Shown: positions 1 through 8,464, numbered from the stretch's first letter. The stretch: 11,037 nucleotides of DNA from Flavobacteriales bacterium (GCA_028825055.1 JAPKAW010000047.1:1-11037), one strand, 5' to 3'. Numbers and translations: made by a program. The notes: generated by a model from the sequence alone, not told the origin.

Positions 1-2181
1 GGGTATTTCTATGTCGGCCGAGGAAGTGGCGCCAACAGTTTGGTGGCCTATCTCCTGCGCATCACCGATGTGGACCCGATCGAATTGGATCTGTACTTCG
101 AACGGTTCATCAACCTATACCGAACGAATCCACCCGACTTTGACATTGACTTCTCCTGGACCGACCGGGATGACGTCACGCGTTACATTTTCGAGCGATT
201 TGAACACGTCGCCCTTGTCGGCGCATACAGCACCTTTCAACACCGCGCCATCGTCCGAGAATTGGGCAAGGTGTTCGGACTTCCAAAATATGAAATTGAC
301 GCCCTTGCAGACGGGAAATTCAATCCCAATCAACTCAGCGACATGGCCCAATACGTCGTGCGCTATTCCGGTCACCTCCGGGAGTTTCCCAACTCGCTAA
401 CGGTCCATTCGTGTGGTATTCTGATTGCTGAGCATCCCATCCATCACTACGGCGGTACGTTCATGCCCCCCAAGGGGTTCCCGACCACCCAATTCGATAT
501 GGTCGTGGCGGAAGACGTGGGGCTTTTCAAATTTGATATTCTGAGTCAGCGGGGACTCGGAAAGATCCGGGACACCTTAGACCTCATCGCAGTCCACTCG
601 CCGGCCGTTGTCGCGTCCCTTGATATCCACGACATGCATCGGTTCAAAGCCGATCCCAAAATTCAACACTTGCTGCGCGAAGCTCTAGCTGTCGGCTGTT
701 TTTATGTCGAATCCCCTGCCATGCGGATGCTCATGCGAAAGTTGCAAGTCGATACCTATTTGGGATTGGTTGCTGCCAGTTCCGTCATCCGACCTGGTGT
801 CTCCAAAAGTGGCATGATGCGTACCTACATCGAACGGCACCGCGATCCCAAACGGCGAAAAGAAGCCCACCCCGTCCTTCTAAAATTGATGCCGGAAACC
901 TATGGCGTGATGGTCTATCAAGAAGACGTAATCAAGGTCGCCCACCACTTCGCTGGACTCGATCTAGGAGAAGCCGATGTCTTGCGTCGTGGTATGAGCG
1001 GGAAGTTTCGATCGCGCGACGAGTTTGCCAAGGCCCGAAACACGTTCATTGAAAAGGCCTTGGAACGCGGCCGGCCGACTTCATTGGTTCATGAGGTCTG
1101 GGACCAAGTGGAAAGCTTTGCCGGATACGCCTTTGCCAAAGGGCATTCTGCTTCTTACGCTGTTGAGAGCTATCAAAGTCTATTCCTCAAGGCCCATTGG
1201 CCCCTGGAGTACATGACGGCCTGCATCAACAATTTTGGCGGGTTCTATCGGACTGAGTTTTATGTGCATGAAGCGCGTATGGTCGGTGCCCGTATGGAGG
1301 AGCCGTGCATCAATCGAGGCAACTGGGAAGCCACCGTTTATCCGTCAGAACTTCGAATCTATTTGGGGTTCAACATCGTGCGCGGCATCGAGGCACAAAC
1401 AGTCGAGGCTGTGATGCGAAATCGCGCGCAACGCGGGCCGTTCACTTCACTGGAAGATGCCGTTGAACGGCTTGGGTTGGCTTTGGAACAATGCTTGCTT
1501 CTAATCCGTTGTGGAGGATTTCGGTTTACGGACTTGAGCAAACAGCAACTGCTATGGGAGGCCCATTTTTTGCTTGGACACCGATCACGATCCGCCCCCG
1601 AAATCACGCTGTTCGCTCCCGAAGCACGGCGCTTCACACTGCCCGCTTTGGAATCGGGGATACTCGAAGATGCTTTCGATCAAATCGAGTTGTTTGGCTT
1701 TTCCTTGGTTTCACCCTTTCTAATGCTCACTGAGGAGGCGCAAGCAGTGGCGCAACGCAGTGTGAGAAGCGACGCGCTATCTGATTGCATTGGACAAACA
1801 GTGGAAGTCGTCGGATACCTCGTTACGGTCAAGGAAACCGCCACATCGAAAGGAGACCGGATGTGTTTTGGGTGCTTTGTCGACCGAGAAGGCGCCTGGC
1901 TCGATACGGTACACTTTCCTCCCTCACTGCGCACCTATGGGTTTCGAGGCAAAGGCATCTATCAGATTCGCGGTCCCGTACGTGAGGAGTACGGTTGCTA
2001 CCACGTCGAGGCGTTGTGGATGGAAAAGATGGCTTACATCCCAGATCCTCGATACGCTGAGGGCGGATTGCCTGGGCGTGATGCACGGCCCACCAATGCG
2101 TCATCAAAGCGTCGTCCCACCATGCGAGCCAACAGCAGTGGTGGCCAACTCAAACGGCAAATGCAGTCCAAATCTCGCTAG
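1..2181 (+). CDS. dnaE: DNA polymerase III alpha subunit, probable error-prone DnaE2/ImuC-type (5' partial)
   Basis: This is a template-directed DNA polymerase of the C family. The frame is open from base 1 (GYFYVGRGSGANS...), so the N-terminal PHP domain and the true start lie outside the window; 726 residues remain. The motif PPDFDIDF at about nt 130-153 carries two catalytic aspartates, and the KFDILSQRG segment (Asp codon at 535-537) supplies the third. The FAGYAFAKGHSASYA segment near nt 1118-1165 is typical of the fingers region. A helix-hairpin-helix-like segment follows at about nt 1420-1530, and an OB-fold at about 1789-2031. The protein ends soon after the OB-fold with a basic, Ser/Arg/Lys-rich tail (residues 688-726) and has no long tau-binding C-terminus. 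This short architecture, and patches such as EARMVGA..EEPCIN, resemble the second, short DnaE of Bacteroidota that usually sits beside an ImuB-like Y-family polymerase, rather than the long replicative DnaE. DnaE identity is near certain; the error-prone subtype is inferred. Confidence 0.93.
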   Translation, partial: GYFYVGRGSGANSLVAYLLRITDVDPIELDLYFERFINLYRTNPPDFDIDFSWTDRDDVTRYIFERFEHVALVGAYSTFQHRAIVRELGKVFGLPKYEIDALADGKFNPNQLSDMAQYVVRYSGHLREFPNSLTVHSCGILIAEHPIHHYGGTFMPPKGFPTTQFDMVVAEDVGLFKFDILSQRGLGKIRDTLDLIAVHSPAVVASLDIHDMHRFKADPKIQHLLREALAVGCFYVESPAMRMLMRKLQVDTYLGLVAASSVIRPGVSKSGMMRTYIERHRDPKRRKEAHPVLLKLMPETYGVMVYQEDVIKVAHHFAGLDLGEADVLRRGMSGKFRSRDEFAKARNTFIEKALERGRPTSLVHEVWDQVESFAGYAFAKGHSASYAVESYQSLFLKAHWPLEYMTACINNFGGFYRTEFYVHEARMVGARMEEPCINRGNWEATVYPSELRIYLGFNIVRGIEAQTVEAVMRNRAQRGPFTSLEDAVERLGLALEQCLLLIRCGGFRFTDLSKQQLLWEAHFLLGHRSRSAPEITLFAPEARRFTLPALESGILEDAFDQIELFGFSLVSPFLMLTEEAQAVAQRSVRSDALSDCIGQTVEVVGYLVTVKETATSKGDRMCFGCFVDREGAWLDTVHFPPSLRTYGFRGKGIYQIRGPVREEYGCYHVEALWMEKMAYIPDPRYAEGGLPGRDARPTNASSKRRPTMRANSSGGQLKRQMQSKSR

Positions 2182-2202
2182 GAGACCGGTTCACTATTCG
2201 GC

Positions 2203-4581
2203 CTAATTCACTTCAGGAGGCAAGATGTTCCAGCGCAATCCCGCGTAGAGCATCCGTCCAAAAATGGGGGCGTACACCAAGCTAGCATCAAAGTACTGGT
2301 TGAAATCACTGGCCGAAACCGGTGAGTCATCATAAACCGCTCCGATGATCGGACGATCTTGCTTGTAATTCAAAGCGTTCTCGACACCGGCATAGAGGGA
2401 GAATGACGGCGAGAATTGACGCGTAGCCTGCAAATTCAACTGAGCAAAGCCCGGTGCCTCGCCTGGACGCTGAAACAACTCCGGGTTCGAATCCGTTTCT
2501 GGCAATCGCTGCGATCCCACCCACTGAAACGTTGCATCTGCAAGCCACTGGCTCTGATTTTCTGAGAGCGCCGAAGCATAGCTCCATTGAACAAAAGAGC
2601 GGTGTTTTGAGACAAAGGGATCCTGTGTGGGATTCCCAAAGGCCCGATCTGTTTGAGCGTCGACCCAACGATAAGCTATGCGCAAATCAACCCGGCGATG
2701 CACATCCCAATTGAATTCTGCCTGAGCGGATCGTGCAAAGGACTCGCCATCCAAATTGTACAGTCGAATCTGCTGGGCATCCGCATCGAGATCCACCACC
2801 ACCTTATTTTCAAACCAAGTGTTGTATACGTCTAAAGCGAGGGATGCATCCCGATAATTCAACCGAAATTTACTGGTCAAATTCAGTCCGGCATTCGTCG
2901 CAATTTCCGGCTGGAAATCACCGTATACATTAACATTCCATGTTCGCTGGCTCGCCCAAGAACCCAGTTGTTCCATGTATGGATTCGAAGTCCTGAAGCC
3001 GCGTCCAGCGGCCAATTTGAGTGATGTGTTTTCAGTAGCGCTCCAACGGGCGTGCAATCGAGGACTCCAAAATCCCCCAAACAAATTATGCTGATCATAG
3101 CGCACTCCAGCCACCACGCTCAAACGCTCCGCATGATTCAGGGTGAATTCGAAAAAGGCGCCAGGAACGACCTCATCCCGCTGTTGGGCAACGCTCAATG
3201 TGTCTGATCGATGCACCTTCTCGTCAAACTGATCTGAAACAAAGCTAATCCCTGTCGTGAACGCGCGATTGGTGTTGCCTAAAATTCCTGAGTACAAAAC
3301 ATTCCCTCGGAAAAAACGTTCGCTGCCCGTGTACTTCTGACGACCAAACTGGTGCGCATGTTGGTGATCTGAGTACACAAACTGGGTTCCAATACTTCTC
3401 CATTCGGCATCTGGGAAAACAAAGCCCGTTTTCGCTGAAACCTCTATCCGGTCTATGGCCGTAACGGCTGACCACCCGGAATCTGAGGGTGATGCCAACA
3501 TGTCCATGACGCCCGACCAAGGCACGTCTTGATCAAAGGCCGCGACCTGGCCGGCAGCGGATTCCGTCTGGATCCAATTCACAGCATATTCTCCTCGAAC
3601 TCCTCGATCTCCTTTAAACTTATACTCATTCCGGCCGATGTAATTTCGTTTCAAAGGACCATCTAAAAATCCGTCAGAATTGCGGTCATTCAACTGGTTG
3701 TTTCGCACAGCATGCGACAAAAGTGTCGTGCTCCATCGCCGACTAATTCGGTGCTTACTGACGTGGTTCCACTCCAACCGCCCTGACGCATTGCCATAGA
3801 CATTAACGTGAAGAGGATCGGCGCTCTCTGGGTTTTTCAATGCTACATTAATCTGGCCTGTCATGCTCTCATAACCTTGCGTCACCGTCCCAGCTCCCTT
3901 GCTGATGTGAATCTCATGAATCCAATCTCCCGGGATAAACATCAATCCTTGAATGACATTTAAACCTCGCGGTCCTGGCAAGTTGTCAACTTGTATTTGG
4001 CTGTACTTTCCATCGAGGCCCAACATGCGGATCTGCCGCGTACCCGTCACAGCATCGGTAAACGAGGCATCCACAGATGCATTGGTCTCAAAGGCTTCGG
4101 ACAAATTGCAGCAAGCTGCCTTGGCCAACTCCTTTCGATTTAACGACTGAATGTTGAGCGGATCTAAAAGAGAAATTCTTGTGGAACTTCGCTCGGCTGT
4201 GACCTCGGCAGATCCCAAGCTAACTCCTGATTCGAGTGGGATATCGACATATGACTGGCCCGAAAAAACCAACCCTGCCGTTTGGTACCCCACCATACTG
4301 ACCAATAGCGTGTCTCCTAAATGGGATGAATTGATCTTAAAAAAACCAAAACCATCGCTAATCTCAATATTTTCTGGAGCACTCGACCAACGGACATACG
4401 CCCCAGGCAGTGAAACATATTCCGGTTCATGTACCCCGCCTTCCGAATGGCTATGGCCCTCATGAGACTCGTAAAGAACTTTCCCTCTAAGATTGTTCGT
4501 CTGTGCATCCACTGCAGTGACTAATCCAAGAATCAGCACCATCAAATAAATAAACCTCAATGGGTTAGTGGTCTTTGTCAT
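2203..4581 (-). CDS. TonB-dependent outer-membrane receptor, probably metal-related
   Basis: This is a predicted outer-membrane beta-barrel receptor driven by TonB. The ATG at 4581 was chosen because it puts a clean signal peptide at the N-terminus (TTNPLRFIYLMVLILGL, cleavage near AVDA-Q); an in-frame upstream codon at 4641 would add 20 residues inside the preceding gene. The mature protein starts with a carboxypeptidase-regulatory-like domain (about residues 30-120) that carries a His-rich insert, HEGHSHSEGGVHEPE (40-54). A TonB-box-like AEVTAE follows near 125-130, then a plug domain (about 135-250) with a Cys pair (AACCNLSEAFETN) and IRMLGLDGKYSQIQVDNLPG. The rest is barrel, ending in YAGLRWNI plus a five-residue tail; total 792 aa, normal for the family. 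The start overlaps the stop of the HMA gene by 17 bp, implying translational coupling. The substrate cannot be read from sequence; copper or another soft metal is inferred from the partner gene and the His/Cys residues. Confidence 0.9.
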   Translation of the reverse strand: MTKTTNPLRFIYLMVLILGLVTAVDAQTNNLRGKVLYESHEGHSHSEGGVHEPEYVSLPGAYVRWSSAPENIEISDGFGFFKINSSHLGDTLLVSMVGYQTAGLVFSGQSYVDIPLESGVSLGSAEVTAERSSTRISLLDPLNIQSLNRKELAKAACCNLSEAFETNASVDASFTDAVTGTRQIRMLGLDGKYSQIQVDNLPGPRGLNVIQGLMFIPGDWIHEIHISKGAGTVTQGYESMTGQINVALKNPESADPLHVNVYGNASGRLEWNHVSKHRISRRWSTTLLSHAVRNNQLNDRNSDGFLDGPLKRNYIGRNEYKFKGDRGVRGEYAVNWIQTESAAGQVAAFDQDVPWSGVMDMLASPSDSGWSAVTAIDRIEVSAKTGFVFPDAEWRSIGTQFVYSDHQHAHQFGRQKYTGSERFFRGNVLYSGILGNTNRAFTTGISFVSDQFDEKVHRSDTLSVAQQRDEVVPGAFFEFTLNHAERLSVVAGVRYDQHNLFGGFWSPRLHARWSATENTSLKLAAGRGFRTSNPYMEQLGSWASQRTWNVNVYGDFQPEIATNAGLNLTSKFRLNYRDASLALDVYNTWFENKVVVDLDADAQQIRLYNLDGESFARSAQAEFNWDVHRRVDLRIAYRWVDAQTDRAFGNPTQDPFVSKHRSFVQWSYASALSENQSQWLADATFQWVGSQRLPETDSNPELFQRPGEAPGFAQLNLQATRQFSPSFSLYAGVENALNYKQDRPIIGAVYDDSPVSASDFNQYFDASLVYAPIFGRMLYAGLRWNILPPEVN

Positions 4582-4924
4582 GGCCCTCAGAACCACATGA
4601 CGCACCATCTCTGTATTTGCAGCACCCATGCAATCCAGCATATTCTTGAACCGTGGCTTTGGCTATATCCGTATCGTGTCCTGCTCTGGCCGCAATCGCG
4701 TGCAATTGTTCCACAGAAAATTTATCAGTTTTGTACGCGACAGTCAACTTCTTGGTCTCAAGGTCCCACTCTGCATTGAGAATGCCCGGCAAGTCATAGG
4801 CCTTTTCTATGCGCGTTTCGCACATTCCACAAACACCATCAACATTGAAGGTCAGCTCTGCTTTTTTTTGTCCGAATGCGGCACATGAAAAGCAGAAAAG
4901 ACTGAATGCAATAAAGTACTTCAT
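4565..4924 (-). CDS. secreted heavy-metal-associated (HMA) domain protein
   Basis: This is a small predicted periplasmic metal-binding protein of 119 aa. The ATG at 4924 gives a signal peptide (MKYFIAFSLFCFSCAAFGQ, cleavage near residue 19); the frame extends 11 codons further upstream without giving a better start. The HMA fold follows, with the metal-binding loop GVCGMCETRIEKA (C32 and C35, the CxxC of MerP/Atx1-type domains) and the usual pattern of hydrophobic strands and helices to about residue 90. The C-terminal tail adds possible ligands: H99, C101, C102, C110, H115 and H119. HMA proteins of this kind, ending in a CC-containing tail, are common in Bacteroidota. The overlap with the downstream TonB-dependent receptor points to a shared role in envelope metal capture or transfer, most likely copper, although zinc, mercury or another thiophilic metal cannot be excluded. 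It lacks the membrane segments of a P-type ATPase. Confidence 0.9.
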   Translation of the reverse strand: MKYFIAFSLFCFSCAAFGQKKAELTFNVDGVCGMCETRIEKAYDLPGILNAEWDLETKKLTVAYKTDKFSVEQLHAIAARAGHDTDIAKATVQEYAGLHGCCKYRDGASCGSEGHDKDH

Positions 4925-4937
4925 TTTTCTAAGGTAC

Positions 4938-4955
4938 GAATGGATTGCTCCATTC
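4938..4955. repeat. perfect inverted repeat upstream of the HMA gene
   Basis: GAATGGA and TCCATTC form a perfect 7-bp inverted repeat around the 4-base centre TTGC. It ends 13 bp before the HMA start codon, in the 77-bp gap between sdhB and that gene. No T-tract follows on the minus strand, so it is not a standard intrinsic terminator. It could be an operator for a metal-responsive repressor or a leader hairpin. The symmetry is directly visible; the function is a guess. Confidence 0.4.
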
Positions 4956-5001
4956 ACTTCTCATGTAATAGCCAAGAGTTCAAAACAGCGTCGCCGAGAA
5001 C

Positions 5002-5754
5002 CTATTTCTTGCTCTTCACTGTAGCACTCATGAAGTCACGATTCATGCGTGCTATGTTACTCAAGTCAATCCCCTTGGGGCATTCCACAGCACAAGCTCC
5101 CGTATTCGTGCAATTGCCAAAGCCTTCCTTATCCATCTGCTCCACCATGCGTTGAACACGTGACTCCCTTTCAGGCTGGCCTTGAGGTAAGAGCGCAAAT
5201 TGAGAGACTTTCGCGGACACAAAGAGCATGGCTGAAGCATTCTTGCACGAAGCAACACATGCTCCACAGCCAATGCAAGTCGCCGCACTAAACGCATCAT
5301 CAGCTTGTTCCTTCGGGACGGGTATCGCATTGGCATCAATCGTGTTGCCAGAGGTGTTGACAGAGATGTAACCCCCCGCTTGAATAACCCGGTCAAAAGC
5401 ACTGCGATCAACGGTTAAATCCTTGATTACTGGAAACGCTTGTGCTCGCCAAGGCTCAATGGCAATGGTATCTCCATCATTGAATGATCGCATGTGCAAT
5501 TGGCACGTGGTTACTCCACGCCCTGGACCATGCGCTTCACCATTGATGAACATGGAACACATTCCGCAAATGCCTTCACGGCAATCGTGATCAAACGCAA
5601 CCGGCTCTTCGCCAGCGCGAATAATCTGGTCGTTGAGCATGTCCATCATTTCGAGGAAAGACATGTCCGGGGACACTCCTCCCAATGCATGCGTGTCCAT
5701 GTGTCCTGTCGCTTCCGGGCCGTCTTGGCGCCAAACTTTCAATGTCAGATTCAT
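5002..5754 (-). CDS. sdhB: succinate dehydrogenase/fumarate reductase iron-sulfur subunit
   Basis: This subunit passes electrons from the flavin of SdhA to quinone through three Fe-S clusters, on the cytoplasmic face of the inner membrane. All expected cysteines are present. The [2Fe-2S] set is C58, C63, C66 (CREGICGMC) and C84. The CIGCGACVASC motif (160-170) and CTNTGACAVECPKG (215-228) together supply the [4Fe-4S] ligands (C160, C163, C166, C225) and the [3Fe-4S] ligands (C170, C215, C221), by analogy with E. coli SdhB. The 250 aa length is normal. It is the last gene of sdhCAB, starting 7 bp after the sdhA stop, with a short purine-rich AGAAGG close to its ATG. The direction used in vivo (succinate oxidation or fumarate reduction) cannot be read from this subunit; an aerobic TCA role is more likely for the organism suggested here. 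Confidence 0.97.
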   Translation of the reverse strand: MNLTLKVWRQDGPEATGHMDTHALGGVSPDMSFLEMMDMLNDQIIRAGEEPVAFDHDCREGICGMCSMFINGEAHGPGRGVTTCQLHMRSFNDGDTIAIEPWRAQAFPVIKDLTVDRSAFDRVIQAGGYISVNTSGNTIDANAIPVPKEQADDAFSAATCIGCGACVASCKNASAMLFVSAKVSQFALLPQGQPERESRVQRMVEQMDKEGFGNCTNTGACAVECPKGIDLSNIARMNRDFMSATVKSKK

Positions 5755-5761
5755 GACCTTC

Positions 5762-7759
5762 TTACTTGTAGCTGCGTTGCTTCAACTCGATGTTTTCAAA
5801 AACCAAATCTTCCTTGATCATCTTGGATTCACTTGGGTCTCCTACGAATTCCCAAGCCGACACAAAAGCAAAATTCTCGTCATCCCGAAGAGCTTCTCCA
5901 TCCGGAGTTTGATGCTCTTCACGGAAATGCCCTCCACATGATTCCTCTCGGGCCAATGCGTCCATACACATCAGCTCTCCTTGCTCTAAGAAATCGGCGA
6001 CACGCCCTGCCTTATCCAATTCTGGGTTGTAGCTCGTCGCATTTCCAGGAACACGAACGTCCTTCCAGAATTCCTCACGCAACGCACGAATTTCCACGAT
6101 CGCTTTTTTAAGACCGGCTTCGTTTCGAGACATCCCACATTCATTCCACATGATGCGACCTAAACGCCGGTGGAAATCATCGACTGGCTTAGAACCTTTG
6201 TTGTTGATGAGATGGTCAATGCGCTCCTGCACCGCCTTTTCTGCCGCTTCAAACTCGGCTGAATCTGAGGAGATCGCCCCTGTGCGAATGTCATTTGCCA
6301 AGTAATCCCCAATGGTATAAGGCAACACGAAATAGCCGTCAGCAAGTCCTTGCATCAAAGCAGAAGCCCCTAACCGATTCGCTCCGTGATCGGAAAAGTT
6401 GGATTCGCCTGTTGCATACAACCCCGATACTGAGGTCATCAGATTGTAATCCACCCAAAGCCCCCCCATGGTATAGTGAACCGCAGGATAAATTTTCATC
6501 GGTGTTTCGTAAGGATTATCCGCTGCAATCTGCTTGTACATGTCGAAGAGGTTGCCATACTTCGCTTTCACCACCTCCTTGCCCAATGTGACAATCTCTT
6601 CAGTCGATGGTTCAGACAGCCCGCGAATGCTTGCTTCTGTTTTGCCGTAACGATTGATCGCGCTCGCGAAATCCAAGAACACGGCTTCGCCCGTCTTATT
6701 CACACCAAAGCCCGCGTCGCAGCGCTCCTTGGCGGCACGAGAAGCGACATCACGTGGGACTAAATTTCCAAATGCTGGATAACGACGTTCCAAATAGTAA
6801 TCCCGATCAGCCTCTGCAATTTCTAAAGCTTTCTTCGTTCCGTTTCGAATGGCATCCGCATCCTCTTTTTTCGCCGGAACCCAAATACGACCATCGTTGC
6901 GCAACGACTCCGACATCAATGTCAGTTTCGATTGATGTTCTCCCGAAACAGGAATGCACGTCGGGTGAATTTGCGTGAAGCACGGGTTCGCCATGTGGGC
7001 GCCTTTCTTGTGCGCCTTCCAGGCTGCCGATACATTCGACCCCATGGCATTCGTGCTCAAGAAGAACACATTGCCGTAACCGCCGGTTGCCAAAACAACT
7101 GCGTGCGCTGCATGACGCTCCAATTCTCCTGTAACCAAATTCCGGGCGATGATCCCACGACATTTGCCGTCGAGCATGACCACATCCATCATTTCGTGGC
7201 GGGTCAACATATCGACCTTGCCTTTGGAAATCTGGCGGCTTAGCGCTGAATAGGCTCCCAATAAGAGCTGCTGACCTGTTTGGCCTTTCGCGTAAAAGGT
7301 TCGCGAGACTTGCACTCCTCCGAAGGATCGATTGTCCAAAAGACCTCCGTACTCACGCGCAAAAGGAACCCCTTGAGCGACACATTGGTCAATGATGTTG
7401 GTCGAAACCTCCGCCAGGCGGTGCACGTTGGCTTCTCGGCTTCGGTAATCCCCTCCTTTGACTGTATCGTAAAATAACCGGTGCACCGAGTCCCCATCGT
7501 TTTGATAGTTCTTCGCGGCATTGATTCCGCCTTGCGCGGCGATTGAGTGGGCCCGTCGTGGGGAATCCTGAAAGCACAGCGCCTTGACGTTGTACCCCAT
7601 CTCCGCAAGGGATGCCGCTGCAGAGCTACCTGCAAGTCCCGTCCCTATAACAATGACGTCAATGGAGCGCTTGTTGGCCGGGTTTACCAGCTGAATATCA
7701 TCCTTGTACTTCGTCCACTTGTCGGCCAATGGGCCTTCTGGAATTTTGGAATCGAGCAT
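5762..7759 (-). CDS. sdhA: succinate dehydrogenase/fumarate reductase flavoprotein subunit
   Basis: This is the catalytic subunit, which interconverts succinate and fumarate with covalently bound FAD (TCA cycle, respiratory complex II). The FAD-binding GTGLAGSSAAASLAEMG lies at 39-55, and H71 in RAHSIAAQGG is the expected covalent flavin ligand. Active-site residues can be matched to E. coli SdhA: H265 (QIHPT), R336 (VPRDVASR), H428 (VHYTMGG) and R462 (ANRLGASAL). A second FAD-contact region is GLYATGESNFSDHGANRLG (446-464). At 665 aa it is longer than the roughly 590 aa of the proteobacterial enzyme, as is usual for the Bacteroidota and other B-type forms. The ATG at 7759 lies 12 bp after the sdhC stop, and sdhB follows 7 bp downstream, so the three genes form one operon. 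Every catalytic position is intact. L-aspartate oxidase is excluded by the operon and by the length. Confidence 0.97.
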   Translation of the reverse strand: MLDSKIPEGPLADKWTKYKDDIQLVNPANKRSIDVIVIGTGLAGSSAAASLAEMGYNVKALCFQDSPRRAHSIAAQGGINAAKNYQNDGDSVHRLFYDTVKGGDYRSREANVHRLAEVSTNIIDQCVAQGVPFAREYGGLLDNRSFGGVQVSRTFYAKGQTGQQLLLGAYSALSRQISKGKVDMLTRHEMMDVVMLDGKCRGIIARNLVTGELERHAAHAVVLATGGYGNVFFLSTNAMGSNVSAAWKAHKKGAHMANPCFTQIHPTCIPVSGEHQSKLTLMSESLRNDGRIWVPAKKEDADAIRNGTKKALEIAEADRDYYLERRYPAFGNLVPRDVASRAAKERCDAGFGVNKTGEAVFLDFASAINRYGKTEASIRGLSEPSTEEIVTLGKEVVKAKYGNLFDMYKQIAADNPYETPMKIYPAVHYTMGGLWVDYNLMTSVSGLYATGESNFSDHGANRLGASALMQGLADGYFVLPYTIGDYLANDIRTGAISSDSAEFEAAEKAVQERIDHLINNKGSKPVDDFHRRLGRIMWNECGMSRNEAGLKKAIVEIRALREEFWKDVRVPGNATSYNPELDKAGRVADFLEQGELMCMDALAREESCGGHFREEHQTPDGEALRDDENFAFVSAWEFVGDPSESKMIKEDLVFENIELKQRSYK

Positions 7760-7771
7760 CGTTTCGAAACT

Positions 7772-8461
7772 TTAAAGCTGGATAAAGAAAAGATAAACTG
7801 GAATGCTAGCAAAAAGCGTTGGAACGCCGATGCCAAACAACAACCCTGCCCGATCAATCAGCGGAGAATATTTTGAATGGCGCAATCCCAAGGATTGAAA
7901 GCCACTTTGAAAACCATGAATCAAGTGAAAGCCCAAGGCAAATTGCGCCAAGACATATCCCGCGACGGCTAAACCTGCCAACCCGTTTTCGGGTCCAAAA
8001 AAGGTCATGACGACCGTATGTAAATCTTTCAGCCCATCGGATTCGCCAATGGGGCCAAAGTGCATCACGTACCAAAAGTTTTGCATGTGACTCACGAAGA
8101 ACACCAAGATGATGGTTCCTAGGATGCCCATGTTCCGGCTAGACCACGAGGCATTGGCCGATCCTTTTTCTTTCACATATCCGGTTGGTCGGGCTTTGCG
8201 ATTCTGAATTGTGAGCGCGATACCATCCACCACGTGGAACAAAACCGCAGCATAAGTCAGATAGCTCAGCAATTTGACCAGCGGGAAGGTGGTCATAAAA
8301 TGGGCGTATTCATTGAAGGCCAATTGCCCTTCAGCGCTCGTATTGAAAAGCTGCAAGTTGCCTGCTAAATGTCCCAAAAGGAATAGGCATAGAAAAAGCC
8401 CTGACAGGGCCATTACATATTTCTTGGCAAGAGACGAACGTAAAATTCCTGAATTACTCAT
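7772..8461 (-). CDS. sdhC: succinate dehydrogenase cytochrome b subunit (B-type anchor)
   Basis: This is the membrane anchor of complex II, holding haem b and the menaquinone site. The ATG at 8461 (MSNSGILRSSLAKK) gives 229 aa; an in-frame TTG four codons upstream (8473) lies inside the palindrome and is less likely. Five hydrophobic segments are visible at about residues 14-36, 64-86, 111-133, 160-184 and 203-227, as in single-subunit anchors of the Bacillus/Wolinella type. Histidines in or next to these helices, suited to two haems b, include H31 (LLGHLAGN), H76 (LFHVVDG), H125 (SHMQN), H179 and H182 (FHLIHG). There is no separate sdhD, consistent with the B type and with menaquinone as the quinone partner. 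It is the first gene of the operon, directly downstream of a consensus promoter, and lies 12 bp from sdhA. Confidence 0.95.
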   Translation of the reverse strand: MSNSGILRSSLAKKYVMALSGLFLCLFLLGHLAGNLQLFNTSAEGQLAFNEYAHFMTTFPLVKLLSYLTYAAVLFHVVDGIALTIQNRKARPTGYVKEKGSANASWSSRNMGILGTIILVFFVSHMQNFWYVMHFGPIGESDGLKDLHTVVMTFFGPENGLAGLAVAGYVLAQFALGFHLIHGFQSGFQSLGLRHSKYSPLIDRAGLLFGIGVPTLFASIPVYLFFIQL

Positions 8462-8464
8462 GGT

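Noticed and set aside
2182..2202. Possible shared terminator between dnaE and the TonB receptor
   Set aside because: Only very short complementary bases are found and there is no T-tract on either strand.
1790..2206. 138-codon open frame on the plus strand overlapping the end of dnaE
   Set aside because: It runs out of frame over the OB-fold and tail of dnaE; the composition is unlike a protein and no family is recognised.
3571..3580. GGATCCAATT, the same ten bases as one half of the sdhC palindrome
   Set aside because: It lies inside the TonB-receptor coding region, codes for ordinary residues there and lacks the second half of the palindrome, so chance is the simplest reading.
4581..4641. 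Longer start for the TonB receptor, 20 codons upstream
   Set aside because: It would bury the signal peptide behind 20 unrelated residues inside the HMA gene; the ATG at 4581 starts directly before the signal peptide.
4929..4936. Possible -7 box for the HMA gene (TACCTTAG on the minus strand)
   Set aside because: It has one mismatch, no TTG at the right spacing, and lies too close to the start codon to leave a leader.
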